Positions 1-8,994 are shown, counted from the stretch's first letter. The stretch is DNA of 34,636 nucleotides from Roseburia sp. (GCA_023664725.1 JAMPFA010000020.1:1-34636), one strand, 5' to 3'. Translations and numbers: made by a program. Notes: a model not told the origin generated them from the letters alone.

Positions 1-948
1 ATGGCAAGGAGGCAGAAAGGCATGAATGTAAATTTAAATGTAAATCAGGAGAGAAATACCCTGTTTGGAGGAAACCTTTTAAAAAATGGAAATGAGATGA
101 CGGTTCAGGAGAGGATTGCGCAGAAACGTCAGTTGTATTTGAAACAGGCCAATAAAGCAGTGAAAGAAGCAGACAAAGGCGAACGGAAAATGGATAAGAG
201 CATTGAGGATGCCAGAGGACAAGTCAAGGAATGTTTTGACCTGATGGATGAATACGGTAAGAAAATGAAAGATGTGGATGAACGCCTGGCACAGCTGAAA
301 GAACAGTTTGGCGTGGCAGATGACAGCCAGGAGCAGAAAGATCTGGAGATCCTGGTAAAAATCCAGGAAGGTCTTTCAGGAGTATCCGGAGGAGCGTTGA
401 CAGAGGAGGAGATAGAGCGTCTCAAAGATATGGGAGAGCCAACAGAATATCAGCAGGAAGCACTTAATCTGCTGAAAGAGAAAAATTACTACAGTATGGA
501 GAGGATTAAGCAGGAATCCAAAATAGTTGGTCTTGGAAAAGGGATCCGTCAGGCTAAAACTGACAGACTGGCCAGCCATGGGATGATCGATGCGCAGAAA
601 TCCAAGGAAGAGCTTATAGAGGCAGCTTCCAAGGAGATTTTTGGGATGCTTGTTGAGGATGCCAAGGATAAAATTGACGAGAAGGCAGAGGAGATCCAGG
701 AGGCAGCAGAGAAACGGGAAGAAAAGAAAGAAGAGATGGAAGAACGCCTGGAAGCTGTCAAGGAAGACAAGGAACAGAAGGAGGCAGCAGTGGAAGCTGC
801 ACAGGAAGCCGCACAGGAGATGACGAAACAGATGGCAAAGAGTGATGACCTGAGCGCAGAAGTTGATGCCGAGGTGAAGAAAATGGAGGCATTGCAAAAG
901 CAGTTGGAAGAAGATTTAAAGGGTATTATGGTAGATAAGATTGTGTAG
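1..948 (+). CDS. Hypothetical charged coiled-coil protein
   Basis: I do not recognise this 315-residue protein. It has no signal peptide and no membrane segment, so it is probably cytoplasmic. Most of it is highly charged and rich in Glu, Lys, Gln and Ala. Strong heptad-like helices run from about residue 35 to 110 and again from about 200 to 310, with a less regular middle that contains several Gly residues. The first 30 residues are Asn-rich and look disordered. This composition fits a long coiled coil with a structural or scaffolding role, but no function can be assigned. The ATG is the first base of the window, so neither its ribosome binding site nor a longer N-terminus can be excluded. 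It ends at a bidirectional terminator shared with the convergent ridA gene. Confidence 0.75.
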   Translation: MARRQKGMNVNLNVNQERNTLFGGNLLKNGNEMTVQERIAQKRQLYLKQANKAVKEADKGERKMDKSIEDARGQVKECFDLMDEYGKKMKDVDERLAQLKEQFGVADDSQEQKDLEILVKIQEGLSGVSGGALTEEEIERLKDMGEPTEYQQEALNLLKEKNYYSMERIKQESKIVGLGKGIRQAKTDRLASHGMIDAQKSKEELIEAASKEIFGMLVEDAKDKIDEKAEEIQEAAEKREEKKEEMEERLEAVKEDKEQKEAAVEAAQEAAQEMTKQMAKSDDLSAEVDAEVKKMEALQKQLEEDLKGIMVDKIV

Positions 949-957
949 ATAATAAAA

Positions 958-984
958 ATCCCCGCATTAGCGGGGACTTTTTTA
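958..984. terminator. Bidirectional intrinsic terminator between the coiled-coil gene and ridA
   Basis: A CCCCGC/GCGGGG stem (960-965 with 970-975) closes a 4-base loop. It is followed by a T-run on the plus strand, and an A-run precedes it, so the minus-strand transcript also ends in U. It separates two convergent genes, and the ridA stop codon lies inside the plus-strand T-run. Confidence 0.88.
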
Positions 985-1353
985 TTTGATGGCAATGGCC
1001 TCAATTTCACAGAGAACACCCTTGGGAAGTTCTTTTACAGCGACACAGCTTCTGGCCGGTTTGGAGATAAAATATTTGGCATAGACTTGGTTAAATGCAG
1101 CAAAGTCTTCCATATTTGCAAGGAAGCAGGTGGTTTTCACTACGTTTTCAAAGCCGCTTCCCGCAGAAGCTAAGATGGCTCCTACATTTTTGCAGCTCTG
1201 GTCTGTCTGCTCTTCAATGCCCCCGGAAACAATGGAACCGTCCTGAGGGTTAATTGGAATCTGGCCGGAAGTAAATATGAATCCGTTTACTTCATAACCC
1301 TGAGAATAAGGTCCGATTGCGCCTGGAGCTTTTTGGGTACTGATAATGTTCAT
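982..1353 (-). CDS. ridA: RidA family reactive imine/enamine deaminase
   Basis: This 123-residue protein is full length for the RidA (YjgF/YER057c/UK114) family. The family hydrolyses reactive 2-iminobutanoate and 2-iminopropanoate made by PLP enzymes such as threonine dehydratase, in the cytoplasm as homotrimers. Visible signatures are GPYSQG near the N-terminus, the SGQIP segment, the conserved Arg in PARSCVAV (about residue 101) that binds the substrate carboxylate, and the C-terminal CEIEAIA with the conserved Glu. A good ribosome binding site (AGAGAGGAAAG) precedes the ATG. It is the last gene of an apparent minus-strand operon behind an iron-type alcohol dehydrogenase (35 bp gap) and a chemoreceptor. 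Other members of the superfamily have other substrates, so the exact substrate is inferred from the conserved Arg. Confidence 0.92.
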   Translation of the reverse strand: MNIISTQKAPGAIGPYSQGYEVNGFIFTSGQIPINPQDGSIVSGGIEEQTDQSCKNVGAILASAGSGFENVVKTTCFLANMEDFAAFNQVYAKYFISKPARSCVAVKELPKGVLCEIEAIAIK

Positions 1354-1388
1354 GTCTTTCCTCTCTTTCCTGGTTGTAAATATGTATA

Positions 1389-2594
1389 TTATCTTGCTGA
1401 CTGGAATATCTGGATCATATCCTGTTTATCCAGCTTTTTAATAATACCGACAGTTCTCGTTTGGCCAAAAGAGCATTTTTCTGCCAGTTCCTCGATTTGC
1501 GCATCCGTTACGTTGATGCCCAGTTCTGTAATGGAGGTGGGCATATCAATGGAATGGTAGAAGTTTTCCATTGCCTTGATCCCGGATAAAGCCAAAGAGT
1601 CGATTTCCTCCGGTGTCAATTTTGTCAGATCATTGTCGGAAGGGATAATGCCGTGTACCTTTACGGCAAAACCCGCAAAGCGCATGGGATTTTCTCTGTA
1701 TACATAATGCGCCCAGCTTCCCCATATGGCGGCAAGTCCCGCACCGTGGGCTACATCAAACATACCGCCCAGCTCATGCTCCATCTGGTGGGAAGCCCAG
1801 TCTCCTCCGTCTGTACCGCATCCTGTCAGACCGTTGTGGGAGAGGGAACTGGCCCACATTACTTCCGCTCTTGCATTGTAGTCGGTGGGATCTCTTTTCA
1901 ATATTTTGGCATACTTCATTACATCACGCATCAGAGCTTCACTGATGCCGTCTGTCAGATCCATGCTGCCGGACTGGTTAAAATAGCGTTCCATGGTGTG
2001 CATCAGAATATCCACGCATCCGCAGGCTGTTTGGTATTCTGGCAGGGTAAAGGTCAACTCCGGGTTCATAATGGCAAATTTGCATCGGCTTACGTCTGCG
2101 CTGCATCCCCGTTTTAGCCATCCATCTTCGTTGGTGATGACAGAGGAATTGCTCATCTCACTTCCTGCTGCGGCAATGGTCAGGACTGCACCAATAGGGA
2201 GACAGGCTTTTGGTATGCGCTTCTTTTCATAAAATTCCCACACTTCCCCTTCATTTGCCACGCCGTATCCAATGGCCTTTGCGGAGTCAATTACGCTTCC
2301 GCCGCCGATGGCAAGGATAAAGTCAACACCTGATGTTTTACATAAATCAATCCCTTCATATACCAGAGAAAGCCTGGGATTGGGTTTTACACCGCCCAGG
2401 GATACAAAAGAGATATCATTGTCAAGCAGCAGAGTTTCAATGTGGTTAAGCAATCCGCTTCGGTTTGCGCTGCCGCCGCCGTAGTGAAGCAGTACTTTTT
2501 TATATCCCATCTCTTTTAACAGAACTCCGATCTGTTTTTCCGCATCCCGCCCAAAAATCACTTTTGTAGGGGTGTAATAGGTAAAGTTTTCCAT
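1389..2594 (-). CDS. Iron-containing alcohol dehydrogenase (butanol dehydrogenase type)
   Basis: This is a 401-residue member of the group III iron-dependent alcohol dehydrogenases, closest in character to the NAD(P)H-dependent butanol dehydrogenases (BdhA/YqhD type), which reduce aldehydes to alcohols in the cytoplasm. The N-terminal nucleotide-binding half carries GGGS at about residues 97-100 (IGGGSVIDSAKAIG). The C-terminal helical half carries the expected metal ligands: Asp195 and His199 in CVDILMH, then His269 and His283 in HQMEHELGG...AHG. Length matches the family. The ATG has an AAGGAG site about 8 bases upstream. It sits 32 bp after the chemoreceptor gene and 35 bp before ridA on the same strand, which suggests co-transcription. 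The physiological substrate cannot be read from the sequence; lactaldehyde or butyraldehyde-type substrates are both possible. Confidence 0.93.
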   Translation of the reverse strand: MENFTYYTPTKVIFGRDAEKQIGVLLKEMGYKKVLLHYGGGSANRSGLLNHIETLLLDNDISFVSLGGVKPNPRLSLVYEGIDLCKTSGVDFILAIGGGSVIDSAKAIGYGVANEGEVWEFYEKKRIPKACLPIGAVLTIAAAGSEMSNSSVITNEDGWLKRGCSADVSRCKFAIMNPELTFTLPEYQTACGCVDILMHTMERYFNQSGSMDLTDGISEALMRDVMKYAKILKRDPTDYNARAEVMWASSLSHNGLTGCGTDGGDWASHQMEHELGGMFDVAHGAGLAAIWGSWAHYVYRENPMRFAGFAVKVHGIIPSDNDLTKLTPEEIDSLALSGIKAMENFYHSIDMPTSITELGINVTDAQIEELAEKCSFGQTRTVGIIKKLDKQDMIQIFQSAR

Positions 2595-2626
2595 AACATG
2601 CTCCTTGTCAATGCTCTTTTTGTTTT

Positions 2627-4750
2627 TTACAATTGGAATTTGCTTACTGCATGGTTCAATTCTGTTGTGTTGTCGTTTAACTGTTCCGTAGCGTCGGTCA
2701 GCCCGTTCATAATGGACGCCTGCTCTCTGATCCGCTCGCTTACCAGATTAGTGGATGCTAAGGTTTCTTCAATTACATCAGAGATATTCTTGATGGAATT
2801 AAGTGTTTCAGCCCGGTCTACATCCATGCTCTCGATTTCAATCGCTACCTGCTTCATATTTTCCAAAAGCTGTTCGATCACCTCATTCATATCAGAGAAC
2901 ATCTGCTTTGTAGTCTCCACCATCGCCTGCTGGTTTTTTACAATATTCTGAGCCTGGGAAGTGGCAGCTTTCGTGTCATCTGTCATAAGATGAATCTGTC
3001 TTACCAGCTCCTCAATGGATTTTGCGGATTCCATGGAATTTTCGGAGAGTTTTTTAATCTCCTCCGCCACGACAGTGAATCCACGTCCCATCTGACCGGC
3101 CCTTGCAGCTTCAATAGAGGCATTTAATGACAAGAGAGTAGTCTGGTCTGCGATATCGTTAATGTTCTTTACAAATTCCTCTATCTGGATAGAATGTTCG
3201 ATTAATTTGTCTACTTTCTCGTTTACCGTTGCGGTTACGTCATATGTCTCATGGGAGTGTTCGATTAACTGCTCCATAGATTTGGAGCCATCCTGCACCA
3301 TTTGCTTGGTATTGTCCGCAAGCTGCTCCACCTTTGAAATTTTGTCTCCTGTGCGAATGATCTTGCCGGAAAGAGCATCCATTTTGGATAAGCATTCCTC
3401 CGCATCATTTGCCTCCTGGATGACACCGCCGTTAATTTCTTCGATGGCATCGGAAATTGCCGCAACGGAAGAGTGTATCACATCAGATACCTTCCCCACA
3501 TTGCTGGAAGAGAGGGATACATCCATTGTGGTATTCTGCACGCTGGAAATCAGATTCTTGGTATTGCCCAGGGTGTTCATGACATGCTTGGATAAAATGG
3601 CAAACTCACTTGTTCCCTCCATGGCAAAGTCCACGGTCAAATCCCCCTGGGAAGCTTTCATCAGTCCTTCCGTAATCTGCTTTAAGTTCCGCTGTAAGCC
3701 AATGAGGATTAACAGTCCCACAATGCCCACCACAAAGCAGGAGATAATGATGGAGATAATGACCGTGTGGCGGATTTTCAATGCCTGGGCCGTAATCACG
3801 CTCTTTGGCACCAGGGCGGAGATAACCGCATTGTTGGTGTCGCATCGGCGGTACATGTAAAGGTACGGTTTTCCGTTTACGTTGACATAGGTCTTGCCGC
3901 TGACCTCCTCGGAGGAAAATGCGTTTTGGGCGTAGTCCTTGTCGGTAAAGGTGAACTCGTCGGAGCCGTATGTAACCTCCTTGCCCTCCTTGGTGTGGTA
4001 GCTGATCACGCTGCCACTGCCCAAATCAATGTGGGAGAGGATGGAGTAGATCTGGTTTGCGTCAATGTCCACGATAATCAGAGTGCGCTTGTAGTTGCCC
4101 ACCAGACAGAAACTTCCAGCATATTCACTGCTTTCCAACTTAAAGAGCTCATCTAAGGCGGCATGGCTTGCGCCCCACCGATCCTGCCTGGTTGCTCCGG
4201 TGCATTGCGCCTCCATCTCCGCCCTGATGTCTGTATAAATATCTTCCCCCATGAAAGTGCCGATGCTGTTGGTGGATAAGACAGCGCTCTCGCTTTCCGG
4301 GATCATGTGTATGTTCTTGATAAAATCGTTGGATAACTGCTTCATTAATATGGTGCTCTTCATATCATTTTTTGCCTGTAAAGAAACTAAGGTAGAGGAG
4401 CGTGAGACATAGTTAAGGAAGTTAGAATCCGTAGAAATCTCAGAAGAACTGGAGATAATACTGTCTAATCCGAAATCGATTAACTGGGATGCCATCTCTA
4501 TGGAAGTCATGTTGGAATTTTCAAAGGTCTCAACCAGGCCGTCGGCAGCCTGCTGATAGGAGTAGACGCCAACCCCAATGACAATGAGGATCGGAATCAC
4601 GAAACCAACTAAGATCTGAAATTTTAAATTTAGAGGCTTTAAATGCCGCCCGGCCTTTCTGGAAAAAAATCCCTTCCATTTCCGTTCACTCTTGGCTTTG
4701 ACGGGTTTTGCATTTCTGGCTGTTTTATTATATTTTTTCTCTGGTTTCAT
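2627..4750 (-). CDS. Methyl-accepting chemotaxis protein with extracellular Cache-like sensor
   Basis: This 707-residue chemoreceptor has a long basic cytoplasmic N-terminus (about 1-42), a first membrane helix at about 44-64, an extracellular sensing region of roughly 270 residues resembling a double-Cache domain, a second membrane helix at about 330-358, a HAMP-like linker, and a C-terminal signalling domain. The signalling tip is plain: [19 protein letters not shown] followed by [13 protein letters not shown] (about residues 530-570), which contacts CheA and CheW. The ligand is unknown. A GAAGGAGGG site precedes the ATG, and a sigma-A-like promoter lies about 35 bp upstream. It appears to be the first gene of an operon with alcohol dehydrogenase and ridA, so an alcohol, aldehyde or amino-acid-related cue is an attractive but unproven guess. 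The 40-residue Lys/Arg-rich N-terminal extension is unusual. Confidence 0.94.
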   Translation of the reverse strand: MKPEKKYNKTARNAKPVKAKSERKWKGFFSRKAGRHLKPLNLKFQILVGFVIPILIVIGVGVYSYQQAADGLVETFENSNMTSIEMASQLIDFGLDSIISSSSEISTDSNFLNYVSRSSTLVSLQAKNDMKSTILMKQLSNDFIKNIHMIPESESAVLSTNSIGTFMGEDIYTDIRAEMEAQCTGATRQDRWGASHAALDELFKLESSEYAGSFCLVGNYKRTLIIVDIDANQIYSILSHIDLGSGSVISYHTKEGKEVTYGSDEFTFTDKDYAQNAFSSEEVSGKTYVNVNGKPYLYMYRRCDTNNAVISALVPKSVITAQALKIRHTVIISIIISCFVVGIVGLLILIGLQRNLKQITEGLMKASQGDLTVDFAMEGTSEFAILSKHVMNTLGNTKNLISSVQNTTMDVSLSSSNVGKVSDVIHSSVAAISDAIEEINGGVIQEANDAEECLSKMDALSGKIIRTGDKISKVEQLADNTKQMVQDGSKSMEQLIEHSHETYDVTATVNEKVDKLIEHSIQIEEFVKNINDIADQTTLLSLNASIEAARAGQMGRGFTVVAEEIKKLSENSMESAKSIEELVRQIHLMTDDTKAATSQAQNIVKNQQAMVETTKQMFSDMNEVIEQLLENMKQVAIEIESMDVDRAETLNSIKNISDVIEETLASTNLVSERIREQASIMNGLTDATEQLNDNTTELNHAVSKFQL

Positions 4751-4782
4751 GACTTCCCTCCTTCGTTGGGATACATAATTAC

Positions 4783-4811
4783 ACTATACTCCCTGAATGA
4801 AGAATTTGCAA
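4783..4811 (-). promoter_or_regulatory. Sigma-A-like promoter of the chemoreceptor-adh-ridA operon
   Basis: Read on the minus strand, TTGCAA (4811-4806) and TATAGT (4788-4783) are separated by exactly 17 bases. They stand about 35 bp upstream of the chemoreceptor start. I saw no sigma-D (FliA-type) motif, so this receptor is probably not expressed with a flagellar regulon. Confidence 0.6.
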
Positions 4812-4826
4812 TAAAATAAATTGCAA
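4806..4826. repeat. Inverted repeat overlapping the -35 element
   Basis: TTGCAAT (4806-4812) and ATTGCAA (4820-4826) form a perfect 7-bp inverted repeat with a 7-bp AT-only spacer. One arm overlaps the -35 hexamer of the chemoreceptor promoter, a layout typical of an operator. In such AT-rich DNA chance is possible. Confidence 0.35.
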
Positions 4827-4861
4827 AAAATTGTATAATTGTAAAGCCGGGATAAAATTTG

Positions 4862-5722
4862 TTAGTTCAGTTCAAACCGCCCGGAGGCGCCGCAGGGAAG
4901 TATCAGCCCATTTGAGGAAACAGGAAGCCCGATTTCATCCGCCGTGATTTTTCCATGATATTTTTTTAGCTCCAGGCCAAGCATATAGGCAAGGACAGCG
5001 GGCTGCAGTCCGGTGGTGTAGGAGTTTATCAGGAAAAAAAGCGGTTCCGGAGATAAAAGTTTCGTGCAGAGTTTAATAAAAGGATGGATGGCGTCTTCGA
5101 TTTTCCATATTTCCCCTTTTGGGCCTCTGCCGTAGGAGGGGGGATCCATAATGATGGCATCGTAGGTGTTTCCACGGCGTATTTCGCGTTCCACAAATTT
5201 GACGCAGTCATCCACAATCCAGCGGATGGGGGCATTGGAGAGGCCGGAGGAGTGGGCGTTTTCCTTTGCCCAGGCAACCATGCCTTTTGAGGCATCCACG
5301 TGGGTGACGCTGGCTCCGGCGGCTGCTGCAAAGAGTGTTGCTCCGCCGGTGTAGGCAAAGAGGTTAAGCACTTTGACGGGGCGGGAAGCACAGCGGATTT
5401 TTTCACTGCACCAATCCCAGTTTACCGCCTGCTCTGGAAAAAGCCCGGTGTGCTTAAAGCGAAAGGGCTTTAGCTGGAAGGTAAGAGAGCGGTAGTGGAT
5501 GCTCCACTGCTCGGGCAGATCAAAAAATTCCCATTCGCCGCCGCCTTTTTTGCTTCGGTGGTAATGACCGTTTTTCTTTTTCCAGCCTTTTTCTGTCTTT
5601 GGGGAGTTCCAGATGACCTGGGGGTCAGGGCGGACTAAAAGATAGTTCCCCCATCGCTCCAGTTTTTCTCCGTTGGAACAGTCTATCACTTCATAATCTT
5701 TCCAGTTATCTGCCAGCCACAT
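4862..5722 (-). CDS. Class I SAM-dependent methyltransferase, RlmI-like
   Basis: This is a 286-residue Rossmann-fold methyltransferase of the RlmI/RlmK type, whose known members methylate 23S rRNA. The SAM-binding motif I is LNLFAYTGGATLFAAAAG, followed by an acidic end of strand two (HVDASKGMVAWAKEN). Motif IV is MDPPSYGRG, the DPPxF/Y-type active-site loop. It lacks an obvious N-terminal PUA domain and is shorter than RlmI, so the exact target is uncertain. I chose the ATG at 5722 because a GAAAGGA site lies 7 bases upstream. A longer reading from a TTG at 5755 adds 11 residues but has no ribosome binding site. It is a single minus-strand gene, divergent from the TRAP operon. The start region is AT-rich and no convincing promoter could be chosen among several weak candidates. 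Confidence 0.87.
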   Translation of the reverse strand: MWLADNWKDYEVIDCSNGEKLERWGNYLLVRPDPQVIWNSPKTEKGWKKKNGHYHRSKKGGGEWEFFDLPEQWSIHYRSLTFQLKPFRFKHTGLFPEQAVNWDWCSEKIRCASRPVKVLNLFAYTGGATLFAAAAGASVTHVDASKGMVAWAKENAHSSGLSNAPIRWIVDDCVKFVEREIRRGNTYDAIIMDPPSYGRGPKGEIWKIEDAIHPFIKLCTKLLSPEPLFFLINSYTTGLQPAVLAYMLGLELKKYHGKITADEIGLPVSSNGLILPCGASGRFELN

Positions 5723-5906
5723 AGTTGAATCCTTTCTTTTTCTAAATTTCGCCAAAATTCATGTATATGCTATCACAGAAAAGAAACAAATTCAACAGAA
5801 ATCAAAGTGTGAGATATGGTAAAAACAGGACAAAAATAATAAAAAATGACAAAAATTTACGGTAACTGTGAAAAATGTCTTGTTTCTTTTGTACAAGCTG
5901 CCGGTG

Positions 5907-5912
5907 TATAAT
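5907..5912 (+). promoter_or_regulatory. Probable -10 element for the dctPQM operon
   Basis: A perfect TATAAT stands 70 bp upstream of the dctP start. No good -35 lies 16-18 bp before it; the nearest hexamers are T-rich (TTCTTT/TTTCTT). This would fit a promoter that needs an activator, for instance the response regulator encoded downstream. A short TTGTACAA palindrome sits at 5889-5896 in the -35 region. Confidence 0.4.
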
Positions 5913-5981
5913 GTATATATCAAGAAAAGCGCAGTCAGAAATATCTTTTGGCTGTGCGGGAGAAAGAAGGAGGATATTCAT

Positions 5982-7091
5982 ATGAAAAAGAAACTCTTAT
6001 CCGCACTTTTATGTGCAGCAATGACGGTGTCTATGGCAGCCTGCGGTTTATCTGCACCGGAGGAACCCGCCGCAGACACAAAGACAGATGCAGCAGATGC
6101 AGCAACAGATGACAAAGCAGACGATGCAGCAGAGGAGAAAACAGATGATGCAGCAGCAGCGCCTGCAGGCGAGGCAGAAGTAGTTCTGACATTTGCAGAG
6201 GTAAACCCATTGGATACCATCGTTGGACAGATGGATTCCGCTTTCAAAGATAAAGTGGAAGAGTTATCCGGCGGAACCATCCAGATCGATCTTCAGGCAA
6301 GCGGTGTGCTTGGCGCAGAGCAGGATGTTTTAGATTCTATGCTTGGCGGCGGCGGAACCATTCAGATGTCCCGTATCTCCGCATTTGCATTGACAAACTA
6401 CGGCGGACAGAAATCTTCTCTGCTCTCCTTACCGTTTGTATTTGTAAGCCGTGAGCATTTCTGGAATTTTGCAGCATCCGACCTGGCAGAAGAGATCTTG
6501 ATGGAGCCCCATGACAATGGAACAGGCATAAGAGGTTTATTCTACGGCGAAGAAGGTTTCCGTCATTTCTTCACAAAAAATGAAATTTCAGATATGGAAG
6601 ACCTGGCAGGCATGAAGATCCGTGTGTCCAATGACCCCATCATGAACGGTCTTGTGGAAGGTCTTGGCGCATCCCCCACCGTGGTATCTTTTGGTGAGTT
6701 ATACTCCGCATTGCAGACTGGCGTGGTAGATGCAGCAGAGCAGCCGATCGCTAACTACAAATCCAATGCATTCCAGGAAGTTGCACCGAACTTGATCTTA
6801 GACGGACATACACTGGGCGCAGTTCAGGTTGTTATTACAGATGAGGCTTGGGACTCTTTGACAGAGGAGCAGCAGGGATGGATCACAGAAGCCAGCGAGT
6901 ACGCATCTAACTTCTGCCATGAGATTTCCCAGCAGGCTGAGGATGAAGTATTGGAAGAGCTTAAGGGAATGGGAGTCAACGTAATAGAAGTAACGGATGT
7001 TACAAAATGGCAGGAGGCATGTAAAAAAGTGATCGAGGATAACACAAAGGACAATGCTGATTTATATCAGAAGATTGTTGATATGCAGTAA
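5982..7091 (+). CDS. dctP: TRAP transporter solute-binding lipoprotein (DctP family)
   Basis: This 369-residue extracytoplasmic solute receptor of the DctP family captures a carboxylate substrate and delivers it to the DctQM permease encoded next. The lipoprotein signal ends in MAAC with Cys21 as the likely lipid anchor. It is followed by an unusual spacer of about 40 residues made almost wholly of Ala, Asp, Glu, Lys and Thr. The binding domain begins at about residue 65. It carries AGMKIRV, whose Arg is the conserved carboxylate-binding residue, and the DAAEQPIANY hinge segment where most family members have DGAENN. I started at the ATG at 5982 because AAGGAGGAT stands just upstream; a longer reading from 5868 would place extra residues before the signal peptide. 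Substrate is unknown; C4-dicarboxylates, sugar acids and other organic acids are all transported by this family. Confidence 0.95.
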   Translation: MKKKLLSALLCAAMTVSMAACGLSAPEEPAADTKTDAADAATDDKADDAAEEKTDDAAAAPAGEAEVVLTFAEVNPLDTIVGQMDSAFKDKVEELSGGTIQIDLQASGVLGAEQDVLDSMLGGGGTIQMSRISAFALTNYGGQKSSLLSLPFVFVSREHFWNFAASDLAEEILMEPHDNGTGIRGLFYGEEGFRHFFTKNEISDMEDLAGMKIRVSNDPIMNGLVEGLGASPTVVSFGELYSALQTGVVDAAEQPIANYKSNAFQEVAPNLILDGHTLGAVQVVITDEAWDSLTEEQQGWITEASEYASNFCHEISQQAEDEVLEELKGMGVNVIEVTDVTKWQEACKKVIEDNTKDNADLYQKIVDMQ

Positions 7092-7122
7092 GACATACAA
7101 AGATATTTGGTAAGTGCTTTTT

Positions 7123-7154
7123 GGGGCACAGAGAGGCAGTGCTCTTTGTGCCCT
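7123..7154 (+). other. Intercistronic hairpin between dctP and dctQ
   Basis: GGGCACAGAGAG (7124-7135) pairs with CTCTTTGTGCCC (7142-7153) around a 6-base loop, 12 bp with one G-U. No proper U-tract follows. A stem at the 3' end of a binding-protein cistron commonly protects that part of the mRNA or attenuates reading into the permease genes, giving more binding protein than permease. The role here is inference. Confidence 0.65.
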
Positions 7155-7177
7155 GACTTTATAGAAGGAGGGATGGT

Positions 7178-7705
7178 ATGCCAAAGTTTTTTGAATCCAT
7201 GGATAAAATCCGTCCGGCCTATGATGTGGTTTACCAGATCGTACTTTTTATCTGTAAACTGCTTTTGGTGGCGGACATTTTGATCACAAGTATGGCAGTA
7301 ATCGGAAGATATGTCTCCTTTGTGCCTGACCCGGCATGGAGTGAGGAGGTAGTGTTGACACTGATGTCCTATATGGCTGTTTTATCTGCCGCATTGGCAA
7401 TCCGCAGGGGTGCGCATATCCGTATGACAGCATTGGATATATATCTTCCAAAAGCACTGCTGAAGTTTTTAGATATTCTGGCTGATATCGCCGTTTTTGC
7501 CCTGGCTATCGTGATGATCACGGTTGGTTGGAAATATGCCGTAAATATCGGAGGAAAGGGAACTTATGTAAGTATGCCCTGGCTTTCCAAGTTCTGGCAG
7601 TATTTCCCAATTCCGTTGGCTGGCATTGCCATGGTGGTATTTGAGCTTGAGGCAATCTACAGCCATGTGAAAAGTATATTTGTAAAGGAGGGAACAGGCG
7701 AATGA
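7178..7705 (+). CDS. dctQ: TRAP transporter small permease subunit (DctQ family)
   Basis: This is a 175-residue small integral membrane subunit of a TRAP transporter, which associates with the large DctM subunit. Four membrane segments are visible, at about 18-45, 58-78, 92-118 and 135-160. The family-typical pattern after the first helix is present: a W-S/E-E-E region (DPAWSEEVVLTLMSYMAVLSAALAIRRGAHIRM) followed by a conserved R-x-G-x-H motif. Length is normal. The ATG has a GAAGGAGGG site. It lies 86 bp after dctP, with a stem-loop between them, and its stop codon overlaps the dctM start in an ATGA arrangement, which predicts translational coupling. Confidence 0.94.
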   Translation: MPKFFESMDKIRPAYDVVYQIVLFICKLLLVADILITSMAVIGRYVSFVPDPAWSEEVVLTLMSYMAVLSAALAIRRGAHIRMTALDIYLPKALLKFLDILADIAVFALAIVMITVGWKYAVNIGGKGTYVSMPWLSKFWQYFPIPLAGIAMVVFELEAIYSHVKSIFVKEGTGE

Positions 7706-8994
7706 CAGTAAACAGTACAGCGATCGCAATTCTTTTGATCAGCTTTTTAATTATGATTCTATTGCGTTTCCCCATTGCATATGCAGTTGCGTTGTCCTCT
7801 CTCTTCTGCCTTTTATCCCAGGGACTTCCACTGACCACCATCTGTCAGCAGATGGTAAAGGGAATCAGTTCTTTCAGTTTGATGGCAGTGCCCTTCTTCA
7901 TCACCATGGGTGTGCTGATGGGATCGGGAGGTATATCGGATAAGCTGATTGCCCTGGCAGATGCCTGTGTGGGATGGATGACCGGAGGAATGGCTATGGT
8001 GAATATCGTGGCTTCCTATTTCTTCGGAGGAATTTCCGGTTCCGCATCTGCGGATACTGCATCTCTGGGAAGTATATTGATTCCCATGATGGTAGATCAG
8101 GGATATGATGACGATTTTTCCACTGCAGTTACCATTACTTCTTCCTGTGAGGGACTGTTAGTGCCTCCAAGCCACAATATGGTAATCTACGCCATGGCTG
8201 CCGGGGGAGTTTCCGTTGGAAGCCTGTTTTTGGCAGGGTATATACCGGGTGCATTGCTTGCAGTCTCCCTTATGATCGGTTCCTTTATCATCTCCAAAAA
8301 GAGGAACTATCCCAAGGGCGCCAAGTTCAGCCTGAAAAATCTGGGAAAACAGTTTTTGATTTCCTTCTGGGCATTGGCTGCAGTTATCATCGTTGTGGTA
8401 GGTGTGGTAGGCGGATGGTTTACCGCCACAGAGTCCGCAGCTATCGCAGTTATCTACAGTCTCATCGTCAGCGTGTTTATCTATAAGGGACTGGACTGGA
8501 AGGGCGTGTGGAAAGTGCTGGAATCCTGTATTGACACTTTATCCATCGTGTTGATTTTGATTTCCACTTCCAGTATTTTCGGATTCTGCCTGACAACTTT
8601 GCATGTGCCGGATCTGGCGGCAAACGCCATTATCGGTATCAGCAGAAATCCCGTTGTCATTGCACTTTTATTGGACTTGATTCTTTTGTTCCTTGGCTGT
8701 ATTATGGATATGTCACCTATTATTTTGATCGCAACGCCGATTTTGCTTCCCATCGCAACATCTATCGGGATCAGTCCGATCCAGTTTGGTATTATGATCG
8801 TGCTTAACTGCGGCATCGGCCTTTTGACACCTCCGGTAGGGGCCGTGCTCTTTATCGGTTCTGCTGTGGGTAAAGTAAAGATGGAGAGAGTGGTAAAAGC
8901 AACATTTCCTTTTTATCTGTGTATGATCGTGGTGCTTTTGCTGCTGACATTTATCCCGGAGATCAGCATGTTCCTGCCAAATCTGATGGGTTAA
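7702..8994 (+). CDS. dctM: TRAP transporter large permease subunit (DctM family)
   Basis: This 430-residue protein is the sodium-coupled, elevator-type transport subunit of the TRAP system. About eleven to twelve hydrophobic helices span the whole protein. Diagnostic segments are visible: GGISGSASADTASLGSILIPMM in the first half, the VPPSHNMVIYAMAAGG hairpin loop, and GIGLLTPPVGAVLFIGSAVG in the second repeat. The first PP hairpin reads SCEGLLVPPSHNM instead of the common IPPS form. Length is typical for a separate DctM. It starts with an ATG overlapping the dctQ stop by 4 nt. A 19-bp palindrome covers the stop codon. It acts in the cytoplasmic membrane with the upstream DctP and DctQ. Confidence 0.95.
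   Translation: MTVNSTAIAILLISFLIMILLRFPIAYAVALSSLFCLLSQGLPLTTICQQMVKGISSFSLMAVPFFITMGVLMGSGGISDKLIALADACVGWMTGGMAMVNIVASYFFGGISGSASADTASLGSILIPMMVDQGYDDDFSTAVTITSSCEGLLVPPSHNMVIYAMAAGGVSVGSLFLAGYIPGALLAVSLMIGSFIISKKRNYPKGAKFSLKNLGKQFLISFWALAAVIIVVVGVVGGWFTATESAAIAVIYSLIVSVFIYKGLDWKGVWKVLESCIDTLSIVLILISTSSIFGFCLTTLHVPDLAANAIIGISRNPVVIALLLDLILLFLGCIMDMSPIILIATPILLPIATSIGISPIQFGIMIVLNCGIGLLTPPVGAVLFIGSAVGKVKMERVVKATFPFYLCMIVVLLLLTFIPEISMFLPNLMG

Noticed and set aside
376..897. Long minus-strand frames opposite the coiled-coil gene (also 549-1019)
   Set aside because: They mirror the repetitive Glu/Lys-rich codons of the plus-strand gene, giving Cys/Phe/Ser-rich nonsense, and lack ribosome binding sites.
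5723..5755. TTG start adding 11 residues to the methyltransferase
   Set aside because: No Shine-Dalgarno precedes it, while the ATG at 5722 has a well-placed GAAAGGA.
6085..6170. Repeated GCAGATGCAGCA-like units in dctP as a tandem DNA repeat
   Set aside because: They encode the Ala/Asp/Glu-rich spacer of the lipoprotein and vary in unit length, so this is low-complexity coding sequence.
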